Of a stretch of 16,531 nt of DNA, positions 13,771 through 16,531 are shown in pieces. Location: NCBI GenBank assembly GCA_964551455.1, contig CAZKDA010000102.1:1-16531 (forward strand), given 5' to 3'. A program made the translations under genes and the position numbers. Position 1 is the stretch's first letter. Every line of letters starts with the position of its first letter. The notes beneath the pieces were generated by a model. The model saw only the letters and a program-made list of their open reading frames with translations, ran no database searches and had not been told where the DNA came from. The DNA comes from JAHDHW01 sp964551455. GTDB taxonomy: Bacteria; Bacteroidota; Bacteroidia; Chitinophagales; Saprospiraceae.

Positions 13771-14973
13771 ATGAACCTCGATTTTACCAATAAAAAAGCG
13801 CTTGTCCGGGTGGATTTTAACGTACCGCTCGATGCCGAGTTTAATATCACCGATGATACCCGTATTGTTGCGGCATTGCCGACTATCAGGCATATTTTAA
13901 AAAACGGCGGCGCGGTCATTCTCATGTCCCACCTTGGTCGCCCGGAGGAAAAACGCAACCCGGATGGCAGCATCAACGTGAAAAAATTTACCCTGAAACA
14001 CCTGGTAAAACACTTGACCAAGTTGCTGAAAACCAAAGTTCATTTTTCCCCTGAAACCGTCGGTACAGAAGCTACGAAACTCGCAAAGGCGCTGAAACCC
14101 GGAGAAGTTTTATTGTTGGAAAATACCCGTTTCCAAAAAGAAGAAAGCGCCGGAGACAAGGCATTTGCAAAAAAGCTGGCAGCATTGGGCGATGTTTATG
14201 TCAACGATGCTTTCGGCACTGCGCATCGCGCACATGCTTCCACGACCATTGTGGCAGAATTTTTCAAAAAGTCGCAAAAAACCTTCGGCTACCTGATGCA
14301 AAACGAGATCGAAAATGCCGAAAAAGTTTTGAACAACCCCAATCGCCCGCTTACAGCGATCATCGGCGGCGCAAAGGTTTCCGATAAAATATTGCTGCTC
14401 GAACGCCTGATCGATTTCGCTGACAACCTCATCATCGGCGGCGGTATGGCTTATACTTTTTTGAAGGCTCAGGGCGGGAATGTGGGCAACTCGCTCGTGG
14501 AAGAAGATAAGCTCAAGTTGGCCGAAAAACTGCTCGCAAAGGCAGCGAAAAAAGGTGTAAAAATCTATCTCCCCAAAGACTCGATCATCGCCGACAAATT
14601 TGACGAAAAGGCCAAAAAAGAAACTAAATACAGCAAACGCATCCGAAAAGGCTGGATGGGCCTCGACATCGGCGCAGAAGCACAAAAAGAATTCGCCGGG
14701 GTCATCCTCCAATCCAAAACCATTCTCTGGAACGGCCCGATGGGCGTTTTCGAAATGAAACCCTTTGCCGGAGGAACGAAAGCCATTGCCAAAGCCGTTG
14801 CCAAAGCTACCGCTAAAGGAGCGTTCTCGTTGGTAGGAGGCGGTGATTCCGTGGCTGCTGTGAACCAATTGGGACTGGCCGATAAGGTCAGTTACGTTTC
14901 AACCGGCGGCGGAGCCATGCTCGAATTTCTGGAAGGGAAAGAGCTGCCGGGGATTGCTGCGATCCGGAAGTAA
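13771..14973 (+). CDS. pgk: Phosphoglycerate kinase
   Basis: The enzyme transfers the acyl phosphate of 1,3-bisphosphoglycerate to ADP, making ATP and 3-phosphoglycerate. It has 400 residues, normal for bacteria. The start at 13771 (MNLDFTNKKALVRVDFN) is chosen because the usual N-terminus begins here; the longer open frame upstream runs through the promoter box. Motifs: VRVDFNVPL (12-20), HLGRP (54-58), ENTRF (117-121), NDAFGTAHRAHAS (145-157), GGAKVSDK (199-206), WNGPMGVFE (320-328) and VGGGDS (355-360) for nucleotide binding. Lys is frequent. It is convergent with the dehydratase gene, 27 bases apart. Confidence 0.98.
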   Translation: MNLDFTNKKALVRVDFNVPLDAEFNITDDTRIVAALPTIRHILKNGGAVILMSHLGRPEEKRNPDGSINVKKFTLKHLVKHLTKLLKTKVHFSPETVGTEATKLAKALKPGEVLLLENTRFQKEESAGDKAFAKKLAALGDVYVNDAFGTAHRAHASTTIVAEFFKKSQKTFGYLMQNEIENAEKVLNNPNRPLTAIIGGAKVSDKILLLERLIDFADNLIIGGGMAYTFLKAQGGNVGNSLVEEDKLKLAEKLLAKAAKKGVKIYLPKDSIIADKFDEKAKKETKYSKRIRKGWMGLDIGAEAQKEFAGVILQSKTILWNGPMGVFEMKPFAGGTKAIAKAVAKATAKGAFSLVGGGDSVAAVNQLGLADKVSYVSTGGGAMLEFLEGKELPGIAAIRK

Positions 14974-15000
14974 AGGCAAATATTGGAACCGGTTGTAATT

Positions 15001-16059
<1,059 letters not shown>

Positions 16060-16070
16060 ATTGAAAATAG

Positions 16071-16098
16071 GTTAGGAGTTAGGAGTTAGGGGTTAGGG
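16071..16098 (+). repeat. 7-bp tandem array GTTAGGA/GTTAGGG, four units
   Basis: There are four exact-period units: two of GTTAGGA, then two of GTTAGGG. The array lies between rfbB and the upstream four-helix gene and includes that gene's stop codon, so it encodes the last residues LTPNS on the minus strand. Confidence 0.85.
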
Positions 16099-16459
16099 AA
16101 GACTTGTTTTTTAGTCTTTTTTTGCAGGATGCCATGACTTTTGAAAGCTCCAGCGCTTCATTTTTAATGGAATCCGGAATAGCTATTTTTAAATGACTTT
16201 CTTCCAATAATTCTAACCAAAATATCATTTCATCTGCTTCTTCCACTACAATGCAATACTTTGAATATCTTTCCTTTACAGACCCTGCAAGACAAACGGC
16301 TCTGAAATTTGCACCTACTGAAGTGGCTGATTTGATCAATTGTTTTCCGATAATTCTAATCTCATCTGTTTTGGGCAAATGAGCATAAAAACCCATTATT
16401 GATATCGCTAATTTTTTTGTTCTTTTTCTAAAAACTTCGTTGAAACTTCCTGTATCCAT
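16079..16459 (-). CDS. Four-helix-bundle protein of the S23/IVP family (second, diverged copy)
   Basis: The protein has 126 residues. The family core is clear: FRKRTKKLAISIMGF (10-24), IIGKQLIKSATSVGANFRAV (36-55), then SVKERYSKYCIVVEEADEM and IFWLELLEES (60-88). It belongs to the same broad family as the protein at 11786-12130 but to another subgroup (GANFRA-AxxAxS-EE-ADE type rather than NLAEGSGR), so the two are not a recent duplication. Function is unknown. The C-terminal residues LTPNS are encoded by a 7-bp tandem array and are probably not part of the fold. The start at 16459 fits the family N-terminus. No promoter is recognised in the 72 bases before the window edge. Confidence 0.9.
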   Translation of the reverse strand: MDTGSFNEVFRKRTKKLAISIMGFYAHLPKTDEIRIIGKQLIKSATSVGANFRAVCLAGSVKERYSKYCIVVEEADEMIFWLELLEESHLKIAIPDSIKNEALELSKVMASCKKRLKNKSSLTPNS

Positions 16460-16531
16460 TTTACATCTTTTATACTATAAGGAATGGTGACTAAATAAAT
16501 TTACATTTTTGGCTTGTCTTTTTTCCGACTA

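Noticed and set aside
16071..16098. Telomere-like repeat as a chromosome or plasmid end
   Set aside because: Only four 7-bp units are present, inside coding DNA, with normal genes continuing on both sides.

Overview
The window reads as chromosomal DNA of a member of the Bacteroidota, probably of the Saprospirales/Chitinophagales kind. Two proteins end in type IX secretion (T9SS) sorting domains, one of type A and one of the gliding-motility type B. The promoters that can be seen match the Bacteroidota TTTG / TAnnTTTG pattern, and most starts lack a Shine-Dalgarno sequence. The genus cannot be fixed from sequence alone.

Region 1 (1-2230) is AT-rich accessory DNA. It holds the 3' part of an acidic, tyrosine-rich protein of unknown function, a TIR-domain protein with a probable winged-helix middle, and a short stretch without a clear gene. 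The genes are separated by imperfect palindromes. The bases at the start of each segment are the exact complement of the bases that open the palindrome at that segment's end (GTTATAGGGC with GCCCTATAAC; GTTGGTGGC with GCCACCAAC). This is the layout expected of integron gene cassettes with attC sites. No integrase gene is present in the window, so it may be the distal part of an integron or a cassette cluster without an integrase.

Region 2 (2230-7080) is an exported-protein locus: a DUF1800 protein, a Tat-exported DUF1501 protein and a small secreted protein with a discoidin-like domain and a T9SS tail, closed by a strong terminator. Two inverted copies of a hairpin repeat (about 2411-2530 and 6930-7078) bracket it. 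An array of 7-bp units lies between the second and third genes.

Region 3 (7080-11051) has a membrane-anchored M15-type peptidase with an inserted dockerin-like calcium loop, and a 1114-residue secreted seven-repeat beta-propeller protein on the minus strand.

Region 4 (11052-12480) is repeat-rich: palindromes, short tandem arrays, a four-helix-bundle (S23/IVP) gene and tRNA-Glu. A 100-bp sequence containing the tRNA terminator is present on both sides of the four-helix gene, and the two copies differ by a compensatory base-pair change.

Region 5 (12480-16531) is mainly core metabolism: gap and pgk, each apparently with its own promoter, then dTDP-glucose 4,6-dehydratase on the minus strand. 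A second four-helix-bundle gene lies just upstream of the dehydratase, and its 3' end is built from a 7-bp tandem repeat.
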